Source of the DNA: Ptychodera flava
Taxonomy: Eukaryota > Hemichordata > Enteropneusta > Ptychoderidae
Length of the DNA stretch: 64,000 nucleotides
NCBI RefSeq assembly: GCF_041260155.1
Contig: NC_091940.1
Location: 32,481,841-32,545,840, forward strand
Direction: 5' to 3'
The notes under the pieces are model-generated. The model was not told the DNA's origin. It did not search any database and saw only the letters and a list, made by a program, of their open reading frames with translations. The position numbers and the translations under genes are program-made. Of this stretch, positions 36,890 to 48,793 are shown one piece after another (within the stretch, counting starts at the first letter, position 1; every line of letters begins with the position of its first letter).

Positions 36890-37443
36890 ATCTCAGCCTC
36901 ATGTGTGTTCAGCACACAATTTGAGTCTTTACGGTTACACCTATAGTGTACTCATTTATGTATTTTGTTATGTCTCCATTTCAATACTTACCGTAGTCAT
37001 AATTTTACATATGTGCTTATAATGAACAGACCTGCTTTGAGTCAGTTTTTAGCTCATATTTGGTGTGCATATAAATACCAAAAGAGATTATATTTAATTT
37101 GCATACATTTTATCTTCTGATAATGATGACTGGATTGATTTGCTTACTGGTAATAAATTTTTCAATTTTAATCTCTCCAGATAACAGAGTTCTTGGAAAT
37201 GATGTGGAAAGATCTGAGTTATCACTGCTTGCTGATTTGGACCATGCCTACACGTTTTAACAGGCTGAATAATAAACTGGTGACGTACTCAAAAATTGGC
37301 GACAACAGAAAAGTAAAAAACAGTATTTCCCCGCACATACACACCATGATCATACCAGAAACAAGCATGATGCCATTTACTTAATGCACAACACACGAAT
37401 GCCAACTATTTGTTGTAATTTTTATTTTCCTGTCATATGATTA

Positions 37444-38457
37444 TTAGTCCCCAAGGACACCGTCCGGGGGGACTTATAGGTTTGGTCATGTCCGTCCGTC
37501 CGTCCGTGCGTGTGTCCGTCCGTCCATTCACACAGATATCTCAGAGACGCCTGGAGCGATTTTGTTCAAACTTGGTACAAGGATAGTACCCTACCTCATA
37601 CAGATGCACGTCAATTTGTTTCACAATGTGATCAAATTTGGCCGTGTTAGAAGACTTTTTAGTTTACATCTCCATAGACTCCCATGTATAAGGCCAAGAA
37701 AAATAAAAATTTAGTTTCTCATCGTATTCATATTGCAAAAAGGATGCAGTGACACAGTTTTTAGTCCCCACAGATAAAGTCCAGGGGGCTTATAGATTGG
37801 GACATATCCGTCCGTGAGTCCATCCGTTCACCCATCCATTCACGCAGATATCTCAGACACTTTGACAAAATGTCACGTGACCTTGGTGACCTTTGACGTC
37901 AAATATACATATTTGTCCATAACTCAGTAACCACAAGTGCTAAACCTTTCATATATGGTATGATAGGACACCTTATGACGCCACATATTGTACCTCATTA
38001 ATTATGTGCATATCTAATTTTGAGCGAGCCAATAGAGCTAGAGGTCTGATTTTTGGTATATAGGGATAACTTAGCAATACAATTTTTTTGACAAAATGTC
38101 ATGTGACCTCGGTGACCTTTGACCTTGATTATACATATATATATGCACAACTCAGTAACCACAAGTTCTTTACGCTTCAATTTCGATAGGATAATAGACC
38201 TTAAGATGTCACATCTTGTACCTCATTTATTATGCACATATGTATTTCTTGGCTGGCCAATACAGCTAGAGGTCTGATCTTTTTTCCCGATTTAGAACCA
38301 TAACTTAGACATGCCTCTTGTTTCAAATTGGGAACAATGACATAGACCTATGTGCCCATAGATCTGAACATATACATGTACACTCCAGTGATACTTCTTA
38401 ATGACCACATTTCCCTGCCCCATCAAGACTAATACTCCTATTACAAGTGGGGACTAT
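37444..38457. mobile_element. AGTCCCC-ended element with internal direct repeats
   Basis: Starts TTAGTCCCCAAGGACACCGT and is followed by GGGGGGACTTATAGG, which forms a terminal hairpin. A GTCC minisatellite follows at about 37490-37525. A second TTTTAGTCCCC start at about 37759 suggests a nested or tandem copy. A unit of about 200-230 bp with TGTCA(C/T)GTGACCT, CTCAGTAACCACAAGT and AGCTAGAGGTCTGAT occurs twice (about 37866-38095 and 38096-38290). The right boundary is GTGGGGACTATG. No protein is encoded. Confidence 0.6.
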
Positions 38458-38805
38458 GTCATTGTCAATGACTTGTTTTTTTGAAATTCTCGGAAAATCT
38501 AAAATCATGTTAAAAGTTTGAATTTAAATGCTACTTCTTAGGCTATCGACAGTGTTGTACACTTTTTGGTCTTTAATGTGTCTTACTTGAAGAAAACCCT
38601 TGGAAAACTGAGGATAATTTGAGATTGGTTTACAACACATTTGCTGCTGTATGGGGCTTTAAGGTTTGGCTGAAACAAAATAGAATTTTTACACCAAAAC
38701 CCCTTGTCTGACAGCACTGATATTTGTTATACAGGTTCATAGGGATGATCAAATTGTGAAATATTCAAATTTTGATAAATCCACAATTTTCTATTTTCAG
38801 GACAA

Positions 38806-39560
38806 TTTTTAGCTCACATTTGGTGTATACATGTATGTATATTATACCAAAAAGAGTTTTTATGGTAGGTCAGCGGTGTCTACATTTATGTATGTTAGTA
38901 TGTGTGCATGCTATCTTCGTGCACATCGAAAACTCAAAAACCGCAGCACTACCATTGTAGTATTTGGTGTACTGGTGCACCTGGGGGTGGAGATGTGAAT
39001 TTGTTCAAATGAAAGTGTCAGTCTTCAAAATATGATGATGAGGTAAAAAAAAGAAATGTGGTAGAAAATTTTCATTTTCAGCTACTATACGATAGTCTTT
39101 TGAAGCTATTGGGATGGGTATCTGTCCGGCATCCGTTGTCAGTATGTATGTATGTCCGTTTGTGAGGCGTCCAGTCACTCAAATATCTTGATAACCGCAG
39201 TATTTACTGATTTGCTATTTGTTGCGTAGATGAAAAATATGATTTGAGAATATATTTTTTTTAATTTTTAGCTCACATTTGGTATACCAATGTGAGGTTA
39301 TCATATAAGCTGAATCAGTTCATTTGCATCCGATTTGCATGTCTGTATGTCTGTATATTTGTGGGTATGTGCAGATGTATGTCCGTCACACACAAAGGCT
39401 CCCATACCGCCAAAGCTACCATCTCAGTATTTGGTGTACAGGTAGATGCAGGGATTGAGATGTGAATTTGTTCAAATGAACACATCAGTGTCAAAAATGT
39501 GCAAATGAGGTAAGAAAAAGTGAAATCCAGCAAATGTGCAGGAGGCATGCCAGTGAGAAA
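38806..39560. repeat. TTTTTAGCTCACATTTGG repeats
   Basis: Two diverged copies start TTTTTAGCTCACATTTGGT (about 38806 and 39267), each followed by GTATGT/GTCCG-rich sequence, TATTTGGTGTAC and GAGATGTGAATTTGTTCAAA. A shorter relative starts near 37050. They are probably ends of the same element type that carries the degenerate array to the right. Confidence 0.55.
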
Positions 39561-39859
39561 CAGGCAAACTCCACTGATCTTGATTCATTTCCTGTCATTG
39601 TTTATGAACTGTTACATATTAACAGACCAGCTGCAACCATAGACAGTAGATGGGGAAGACAGTTTATACTAAACTAAGAGGGGCTTGTTTCTGCTATGCA
39701 TGTTGCTTAAGTTGACCTCCAGTACCAAAAGTTAGACCTTAATTACTTTTGTCATTCTTGTTTTTCTGGTTTAAATATTTCTTGTTGTTTTTCTGGTTGT
39801 ACTGTGCAGAAATCATTACCATAACATCAACGTATAATTTTCCTCCACTGAACAGATAG

Positions 39860-42200
39860 AAACAACATTTATTATTGATCATTGGTAACCCATACTGGTA
39901 TATACCAATTCTGATCAAATTTGAGCGACACCGTATAATTGCGGTATTTTTTCTGAAACCACTCATCTGATTATTTTGAAAGTTGGTATACATGTTCCTC
40001 AGGATGACCTCAGTCAAGTTTATACAAATTGAATTGAAATTTTCATATTTGTAATTTTAGGGCAATTTTCCGAATTTTTGGTCAGAAAAATTTTTATTCA
40101 AAAACAACAAATCTGATAGCTTTGATATTTGGTATACAGGTTCCTCAGGTTGATGAAAATCAGTTTTATGAATATTGTGAAGATATCTTGAATTTTGTAT
40201 TTTTGCTGAATTTTTTGGTTATTTTTCTCATTTTAAGTAAAATTTCTTCTTTTCAGAAACCGCTAGCCCAATTGCTCTCAAATTTGGATTGGATGTTTAC
40301 AAGGGTGTTACCCTTCTAATTGTTGAACTTACGACAAAATTTGAAATATTACTGTTTTGGGGCAATTTTTGTCATTTTTGGTCAAAAAATCTTAAAAAAT
40401 ATTTTCTTTTTAAAGCTCCTGGACAGACAACTTGTTCTCAAAATTACTTGTCTGATAGCTTTTTAATTTGGTACAAAAGTCCCGAGGGATGTTATTTGAT
40501 AAATTTTCTGCTCAAAGTGTTGGGAAACCCCCAAATTTTTATATTTTAGGTAATTTTCTCAGTTTGTGACCTTAAATGACCTACACCAACTCAGGATATG
40601 TTGTGAGAGAGTTTCGAAGGCTGTGAACATAATTTTGTCATATTTAATATCAGTTTGTAGTAAATTTGATCAAGAAAACAAAGTTGAAGTAAATATTTTC
40701 ATTGCGAACCAATTTTTGCAACTTTTGCATGTTAAGACACATAAGAACTGATGAGAAATTAGGATCCAGGATAATTCCAGATGTTGTAATCCCCCCACAG
40801 TGGAAGGCATTTCACTATCTGTAACTGATTTAAGTGTTGTTTACATTTGAATGATAGCACTCATAGCATTAATTAAAACATCCCCAAGGTTGTAAATACA
40901 TTTCCTGTCAGCTGGTTTTATGTAAGGGGTGGAACATTTGATATTCAGGAGGGGGTAGGGGCTAGAAGATTGATGAGGTAGCATTACTTTTTACCAGATC
41001 CCTTGTACATTTTTTCCCACTCTTTATTTTTTCCCCACTCTCCCACCTTTTCTTTTTGTCAAGCTTCTCTGGCTAATTTTTTTGTTGACATTGCTTTCTG
41101 TATGTAGGATCTGCTTGTCCCGTTGCTATAGAAGATGATATTCCCAAAGACGACCTCCAGTACCTAAGTTGCAGACCTTATTTGCTTTTGTCATTCTTGT
41201 TTTTCTGGTTTAAATATTTCTTGAATTTACCAATTCAAACCGAATGTGAGCACACTGTCCTTGACGGTATTTTTTGATATTGTTGAAAATATGCAAATTA
41301 GCGCCAAAAAAGGCATTTTTGGTAAAAATCTTCTTCATAATCGCTGGTCAGACAGCTTTGTTATTTTGTATATAGGTCCCTTGGGATAACCCAACTTAGA
41401 TTTGTTCAAATGTAATGAAATATGCAAATCTGTACTTTTAAAGAATTTTTTCATCATTTTTGGTCAAAACTTTATTTCATCAAAACCGCCCATCTGACAG
41501 CTTTGATATTTGGTATTGGTATACAGGTTCCTACAGATGAACTAAATATGATATCTTGAATATATGATGAAATCTGCAATTTTGTATTTTTGGGGCAATG
41601 TTTCCAATTTTTGGTCAAAAAATGTTTTTCTCTCAAATTTCTTGTTGGATTGCTTTGAAACTTAATACTCTTGACTCTAGAGTTGTTTTCTATATGATTT
41701 CTTAATTGTGGTGAAATTTTCATGTGTGTGTTTTTGGGGTTTTTTGCATTTTGGGGCAATATTTTGGTCAAAAAATAATTTTCTTTGAAGTAAATGTTTT
41801 GATTGGTTTGAAATTTGTTTTAATGTATCTAGAGGCAACCTCGGTTGAGTGTCTTCAAATTTTTGGTGAATATTTTCATAAAGGCATTTTTGCGCAACTT
41901 TTCCCATATTTGGTCAAAAATCATTTTCTCTGAAATCCCTCTTCCAATGGCTATGAAACTTTGTATGCATGTTGCCAAGGGTAAACATAGTTAAGTATAC
42001 ACACTGTGGCCTGCCTCATCAAATCAAATGAGAGCCAAGTGTCATTGATGCTATGTTTTCCATTATTGATCGAAAAATCTCTTTCTCTAAACACTACTCA
42101 TCTCATACCACTGGCTGATTTGTTCTCAGGGATAATCTTACTGTGATGTTCAAATTATAATAATATTTTCAATTTTGTATTAGTGGTAATGCAGCTTTTT
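39860..42200 (-). repeat. Degenerate minisatellite array, opposite orientation
   Basis: Recurrent blocks such as TTTTGGGGCAATTTTTG, TTTTTGGTCAAAAAAT and AGCTTTGATATTTGGTATAC are the reverse complement of the units in the 9731-11764 element, with more decay. Clear terminal repeats were not located. It lies in the NUTF2-CENPT intergenic region. Confidence 0.65.
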
Positions 42201-42699
42201 TGACATTTTTTGAAATGTGCTATCAAAGTATCTATCTTCATAAACATATGTGTCACAAAAAGCTATTCTCTACATAGCACAACAGGACTGTATTGGCCTT
42301 TAGGTAATGTGCTTTTATTTTTGTGAAATTGATGCCCTTTATCTCATTTTCCCCGGTTATTGAAAGTAGTTATTTTACTTTATAGAGAAAAACTGCTCTT
42401 GTGCTTTACTCTACTGTTAAAATTTATGTACAGTTAAATAAAGATTTTTTTTGGCTAAATAATGCTCAACGTCCATTTGTATGTGTGTATGAGATTGAGT
42501 TTATAAGACAGAGTTACTTGTAGGATTATTCTACAATACTACTGATTTATCACACATTTGGTATTGTATTGAAAAAATACATATGACACCAAAATGTCCG
42601 TAAAGGTGTCTACGGAAATTCCACTTGATTACATGTTCCATCTGCTATGTTCAGCTTCTTTTAAGGAAAATTAAAAAGAATTGTTGACTTGAAAAATGT

Positions 42700-45600
42700 A
42701 ACATGCCAGCTGTGAAGTATCAGGTATTAGTAGGCCTATAGTACACTTCCTTGGATTTTTGTCAACTTTTAGTATTGAATAAAGAAAATCAGTTTGACTC
42801 CAAAAGTGTCCTTTTTGACTTCAAAGTGGTCCCCGGGAAAATCGAATGATTGTACACTCTGTCTGCTTTATTCAACTTCTTTTGCGTAATTGAAGCAATG
42901 TTCTAACTTGAAAATTGTAACATGTGACCTATGAAGTATCAGTTATTAATAGGACTATAGTACACTTCCTTGGATTTTTGTCAACTTTTAGTATTGCTTA
43001 AAGAAAATCAGTTTGACTCCAAAAGTGTCCTTTTGACTTCAAAGTGGTCCCCGGAAAATCGAATGATTGTACACTCTGTCTGCTTTATTCAACTTCTTTT
43101 GCGTAATTGAAGCAATGTTTAACTTGAAAAATGGAACATGCGACCTGTGAAGTATCAGGTATTAGTAGGACTATAGCACACTTCCTTGTATATTTGTCAA
43201 CTTTTAGTATTGAATAAAGAAAATCAGTTTGACTCCAAAAGTGTCCTTTTGACTTCAAAGTGGTCCCCGGGAAAATCGAATGATTGTACACTCTGTCTGC
43301 TTTATTCAACTTCTTTTGCGTAATTGAAGCAATGTTCTAACTTGAAAAATGGAACATGCGACCTGTGAAGTATCAGGTATTAGTAGGACTATAGTACACT
43401 TCCTTGGATTTTTGTCAACTTTTAGTATTGAATAAAGAAAATCAGTTTGGCTCCAAAAGTGTCCTTTTGACTTCAAAGTGGTCCCCGGGAAAATCGAATG
43501 ATTGTACACTCTGTCTGCTTTATTCAACTTCTTTTGCGTAATTGAAGCAATGTTCTAACTTGAAATTGTAACATGTGACCTATGAAGTATCAGTTATTAA
43601 TAGGACTATAGTACACTCTCCTGTGATTTTTGTCAACTTTTAGTATTGCTTAAAGGCAGAGCCTCCCTTTAAAAGGACGCCAAGGTATGGCGCGTTCATT
43701 GTGTAAGTGGACACCAAACAGGCACACTCGGGCACATGCTCAAGAAAATGCCACTTTTTAGTTTTCCCCGGCCGCAAAAACACAGACAGACTGCCAAGCG
43801 GCCAGTGTGAAGTTGCTGCCGATCGAACTGTATGGTTGTATTCAAAGTTTAACGTGACTGGAAGACAATTTTATAGGAAATTCGAGCGTTTGTGGTGGGG
43901 AATCAATGACCGTTGGTGATTTGAACCGACCGTCAATCAAAAGCTTGCATAAACTCTGTATGCAGGATTAGCAAAATGTGACAAAGGTTGAGATCAGTTT
44001 GTGTAATCAATGTTATAGAAATCAAACATCATACTGGCCATGTGTTTGACTGGGAGGAGAACTCCACTAATGCGAGAACCTGGGATTGAAAAGTGCGGCT
44101 TTAAAGAAAATCAATTTGACTCCAAAAGTGTCCTTTTGACTTCAAAGTGGTCCCCGAAAACTTGGGATGATTTTACGGTCTCTCTGCTGTATTCCACATC
44201 GTTTAAGTTAAAGACAGAATGTGTTGACTTAAAAAATGGAACATGCGACCTGTGAGGTATCAGGTATTAATAAAACTATAGTACACTTCCTTTTTTGTCC
44301 AACTTTTAATATTGCATAAGGAAAATCAGTTTGACTCCAAAAGTGTCCTTTTGACTTCAAAGTGGTCCCCGGGAAAATCGAATGATTGTACACTCTGTCT
44401 GCTTTATTCAACTTCTTTTGCGTAATTGAAGCAATGTTCTAACTTGAAAATTGTAACATGTGACCTATGAAGTATCAGTTATTAATAGGACTATAGTACA
44501 CTTCCTTGGATTTTTGTCAACTTTTAGTATTGAATAAAGAAAATCAGTTTGACTCCAAAAGTGTCCTTTTGACTTCAAAGTGGTCCCGGGGAAAATCGAA
44601 TGATTGTACACTCTGTCTGCTTTATTCAACTTCTTTTGCGTAATTGAAGCAATGTTCTAACTTGAAAATTGTAACATGTGACCTATGAAGTATCAGTTAT
44701 TAATAGGACTATAGTACACTTCCTTGGATTTTTGTCAACTTTTAGTATTGCTTAAAGAAAATCAATTTGACTCCAAAAGTGTCCTTTTGACTTCAAAGTG
44801 GTCCCCGAAAACTTGGGATGATTTTACGGTCTCTCTGCTGTATTCCACATTGTTTAAGTTAAAGACAGAATGTGTTGACTTGAAAATGTAACATGCGACC
44901 TGTGAAGTATCAGGTATTATAAAACTATAGTACACTTTCCTTTTTTGTCCACTTTTAATATTGCATAAGGAAAATCATTTTGGCTCCAAAAGTGTCCTTT
45001 TGACTTCAAAGTGGTCCCCGGGAAAATCGAATGATTGTACACTCTGTCTGCTTTATTCAACTTCTTTTGCGTAATTGAAGCAATGTTCTAACTTGAAAAT
45101 TGTAACATGTGACCTATGAAGTATCAGTTATTAATAGGACTATAGTACACTTCCTTGGATTTTGTCAACTTTTAGTATTGAATAAAGAAAATCAGTTTGA
45201 CTCCAAAAGTGTCCTTTTGACTTCAAAGTGGTCCCCGGGAAAATCGAATGATTGTACACTCTGTCTGCTTTATTCAACTTCTTTTGCGTAATTGAAGCAA
45301 TGTTCTAACTTGAAAATTGTAACATGTGACCTATGAAGTATCAGTTATTAATAGGACTATAGTACACTTCCTTGGATTTTTGTCAACTTTTAGTATTGCT
45401 TAAAGAAAATCAATTTGACTCCAAAAGTGTCCTTTTGACTTCAAAGTGGTCCCCGAAAACTTGGGATGATTTTACGGTCTCTCTGCTGTATTCAACATCG
45501 TTTATGTTAAAGAAAGAATGTGTTGACTTGAAAAATGTAACATGCGACCTGTGAAGTATCAGGTATTAATAAAACTATAGTACACTTCTTTGATTTTGTC

Positions 45601-45960
45601 CAACTTTTGGTATTGAATAAAGAAAATCAGTTTGACTCCAAAAGTGTCCTTTTGACCTCAAGGTGGTCCCCAAAGACTTGTGTGATGATTTTACGCTCTC
45701 TGTTCTGTATTCAATCGTTTATGTTAAAGAAAAAGAATGTTTTGATTTTACAATTGAATATGCGACCTGTTAAGTATCAGGTATAAATAAGACAAGAGTA
45801 CACTTCCTGTTTTTTTCAAACTTTTAGTAAAGAATAAAGAAATCAGTTTGACTTCAAAAGCGTCCTCTTGACTTCAAAGGTGTCCCATGAAAATTCGGAT
45901 AATTTTACGCTCTGCCTGCTGTATTCAACTTCTTTTAGGTAATGTATTACTTCAATCGCG
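42700..45960 (+). repeat. ~217-bp satellite array, about 13 monomers
   Basis: Monomer anchors AAAATCAGTTTGACTCC (or close variants) occur at about 42786, 43004, 43219, 43439, 44107, 44322, 44539, 44757, 44969, 45188, 45404, 45625 and 45838, spaced 212-221 bp. The most conserved block is GTGTCCTTTTGACTTCAAAG, followed by TGGTCCCC. Two monomer types are visible: type A with GGGAAAATCGAATGATTGTA and type B with GAAAACTTGGGATGATTTTA. The order from 44107 is B A A B A A B B-like. Short open frames repeat in every monomer on both strands but look like by-products. A 445-bp insertion splits the array at 43656-44100. Confidence 0.9.
43656..44100. mobile_element. 445-bp insertion in the satellite array
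   Basis: Non-satellite sequence starts GCAGAGCCTCCC and ends GATTGAAAAGTGCGGC. It is flanked by TTAAAG on both sides (43650-43655 and 44101-44106), consistent with a target-site duplication. No protein was recognised. It separates the four left A monomers from the mixed right part. Confidence 0.6.
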
Positions 45961-46139
45961 TCACTTTCTATGGTAGGTATTGGATATCTTTGTAAAAAAA
46001 AAATAAGAAAAATATCCCCTAAAATATTGGCCTCGAGCCCTATTCTGGTGTATTTTACATCTGTGCATTCGTAGCATAATGCTGAGGCCTATAGATTGCA
46101 TTCGTGTCAAGGGATATCGCTTCAGAACCGCTGTTAATC

Positions 46140-46645
46140 TGTCCATAGACCTTTTCTGTAGTTTACTACGACACCAATCGTTTTTTTTTTACCTCGCAAA
46201 ATAATGAAATAGCTTAGTCTTTGAATAAATGAACATGTACCTACTTTATCTCTGACTATCTATGACTCATCTCCTACTTCCGTTAATTATGTTGAATGTG
46301 GCAACATCTATAATTTCAGCTTTTTTTAAGAGCCGTCGACTGTTTCTGCTCGGTTCTGAACTTTTGACCCAAAGTATTCAATTACGCGAGAGGGCAAACG
46401 TTGCAGAATTCGTGGACGTCGGCTCACGGGAAAACGGTTGAAAATACATGTTTATATTATTGAGGTAGCTAGCAGAAGTAGACAATGGGTCGTGAACTGA
46501 CCAGTGTTATAGTACCGGTCGAAGTAAACTACCAAAAATGTCTATGGGCTGGCTTGTGGCGATGAATTTTTGACCCGCAAGTGCGATTGATACGCCACAG
46601 CAATGCTGCAAATTGTATTTCATATCCGTTTATGTATTTACGAGC
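46140..46645. repeat. Dispersed palindromic-type repeat, copy 2
   Basis: The ends are complementary: CCATAGACCTTTTCTGTAGT near 46143 pairs with ACTACCAAAAATGTCTATGG near 46530. Interior blocks match 32640-33065, some inverted, for example GCGAGAGGGCAAACGTTGC. This suggests a foldback element rearranged between copies. Confidence 0.6.
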
Positions 46646-46904
46646 AGCGATTAGAATGACTTCCAAATATCGATATGACTTCAAATGAGTCATTTTATAG
46701 ATAAGTCATTATGATGTAGACACTAGCCCTCCCCATTGTTAATTCTGTGCTCAGCCCTTATTTTGTACATTTTTCCCAACTCTAAGTATTAAATACTAAA
46801 ATAGCAGCTGATATTACATCGGAAACGTCCGTGTGACAACAAAAGCGTCCATTATGCGGTAGGTGTCGTCAGACTTGAGTTTAACCCCCTATCTTACCGG
46901 ACAT

Positions 46905-46950
46905 TTAGGATGGGGACCACTTTGAGTCGGGGACCGCCTTGAGGTCTTCA
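46905..46950 (-). repeat. Inverted segment related to 34709-34760
   Basis: GGGGACCACTTTGAGTC and TTGAGGTCTTCAAC are the reverse complement of the 34709-34760 segment. It marks the right side of the satellite-bearing block just 0.5 kb before the CENPT start. Confidence 0.55.
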
Positions 46951-47408
46951 ACAGACGTGCCATTGTCCAAACCCACAACCCCAGTCAAAACTTGAGCTAC
47001 TACTGTGCAACAGCTATGTGCAATTACAGTCAGATTCATAAAATGACTCTATGTCAAATACTAATGGCCCAACCTTTTTACGTCCACGATTCATCCCATG
47101 GTAGTAGCTACATCCCAGTCGTAGCATGGGAAGGGCTCCCTGCACTGACCACAACCGTGATGTCTAGTACAACCGTCTGTTTTCTATTTGACTTCTGCAA
47201 TTCTCTAGTCGCCCTTGTCAAATGTTGTACTTGAAGAATTTACTAGATACCGACCTTGACAAAAAAACACTGTACAGGAGGGAACATAAATTATTTGCTA
47301 CCCCATGCCCATTGAATAACAAGAGTTTACATGTTGCTTTGTATGCTTAGGTTGAGGTGCTGTCTGTGAATTTGTAACTCTCCTCAGAATACTATCGGTA
47401 TGTATGGA

Positions 47409-48762
47409 ATGAGTCATGAACCAGAAGAGACACCAAGGACACTGGTAAGTCATACCTACATGATTTTATGATTTTTTGTGATATCGCCATTTCAAATCAC
47501 GGGACCGTGTTCAAACGTTGAACAGGTCAGTCAGTCAACTGATTAATCTTCAGTCAACTTTTTGCTGTGCAGTAGCCTCCAAGTTTAGCAACAAAGCTTA
47601 CTCTGTCAGATGGCTGCTTTTGAGTGACATCATTTCTAACAATGCCTTACTGAACTTGGAAACACCAAAGCTGCTATTGAACCATAGAGAATTGTTTATT
47701 TCAGTCTGACATGGCTACTGCTTGAGTCGGATCAATATTTCCTAGTGGACTTCACTGCTCTAAAAAATGGTTCATACAGTTAGACAACACAGTACATACC
47801 CATCATAAAATGCTATTGCTCTGTAACATCTTGTTGGGTCTTCTCTTTCAGATCAAGCAGTTCCTTAAGAATGCCAAGACTGCCAAGTTGTCGAACAAGA
47901 AGGCAAGCAGGATAGAGCGCCCCAAAGCACCATCAGTGTCCAAAAGATCAGTTCAAAAACAGGTTGCAGCAACAGTACTGACAAGGAGCGCAAGGAAAAA
48001 GTTTCCGCAAACTTTACTGCCTGAGGAAGTTACCTCAGCCACTCCGAGAACACTTATCAAGGGATTTTTACAACATGGTAAGGAAACATAAATTTTTACA
48101 ACACCCCAGGCAGCATTTTACAATTGTTCTTGCCACAAACTGATGACGTCAAATTGCCATACATAAAAACACAGACTCGTGGTAATTATGGCACTGTGTA
48201 TTGTGTACGGCGATTTGACGTCATCAGTTTGTGGCTATACCACTTGTAAAATGGTGCCACACCCTGAGTGTTTTTTCTTGAGCACACGATTTAACAACCT
48301 GCTTAGAATAAACACAAACACGTGCTCTTTTCTCCTCTACACCAAGATCTTGAGATATTGATATACAAACTGTGTTGATAGTGATATTCTTCACCATGAT
48401 TGCTGCTTGTGATATAACATCACATAGTTGATTTAACACACTATCTGCCTAGCCACAGTGACAAAATTTCTTCCAATGTGCAGAAAGATATGCTAAAGCT
48501 GAAAGACCATCAACTGGATTTTGCATCAAGATTGCAAAACTGTATTTGAACCTGTATGAATGAATCATGAATGATCAGAGTAAGCTTATATATTAAAAAT
48601 TTGCTACATGGATAAGAACAATAAAAAGGAGACTCTCTTTAATGTGAGACTTAATCCACACAATAATATTGATATGCTAATACATTGAAGAACAGTAATT
48701 TACATATGGTAAATTTATAAATGCATAATTTTTTATGGTCCCCTCTATTAGAACCAACCGCC

Positions 48763-48793
<31 letters not shown>

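Noticed and set aside
42700-45960. Repeated 60-74 codon frames on both strands of the satellite
   Set aside because: They recur once per monomer because the DNA repeats, carry no known domain and shift frame between monomers.
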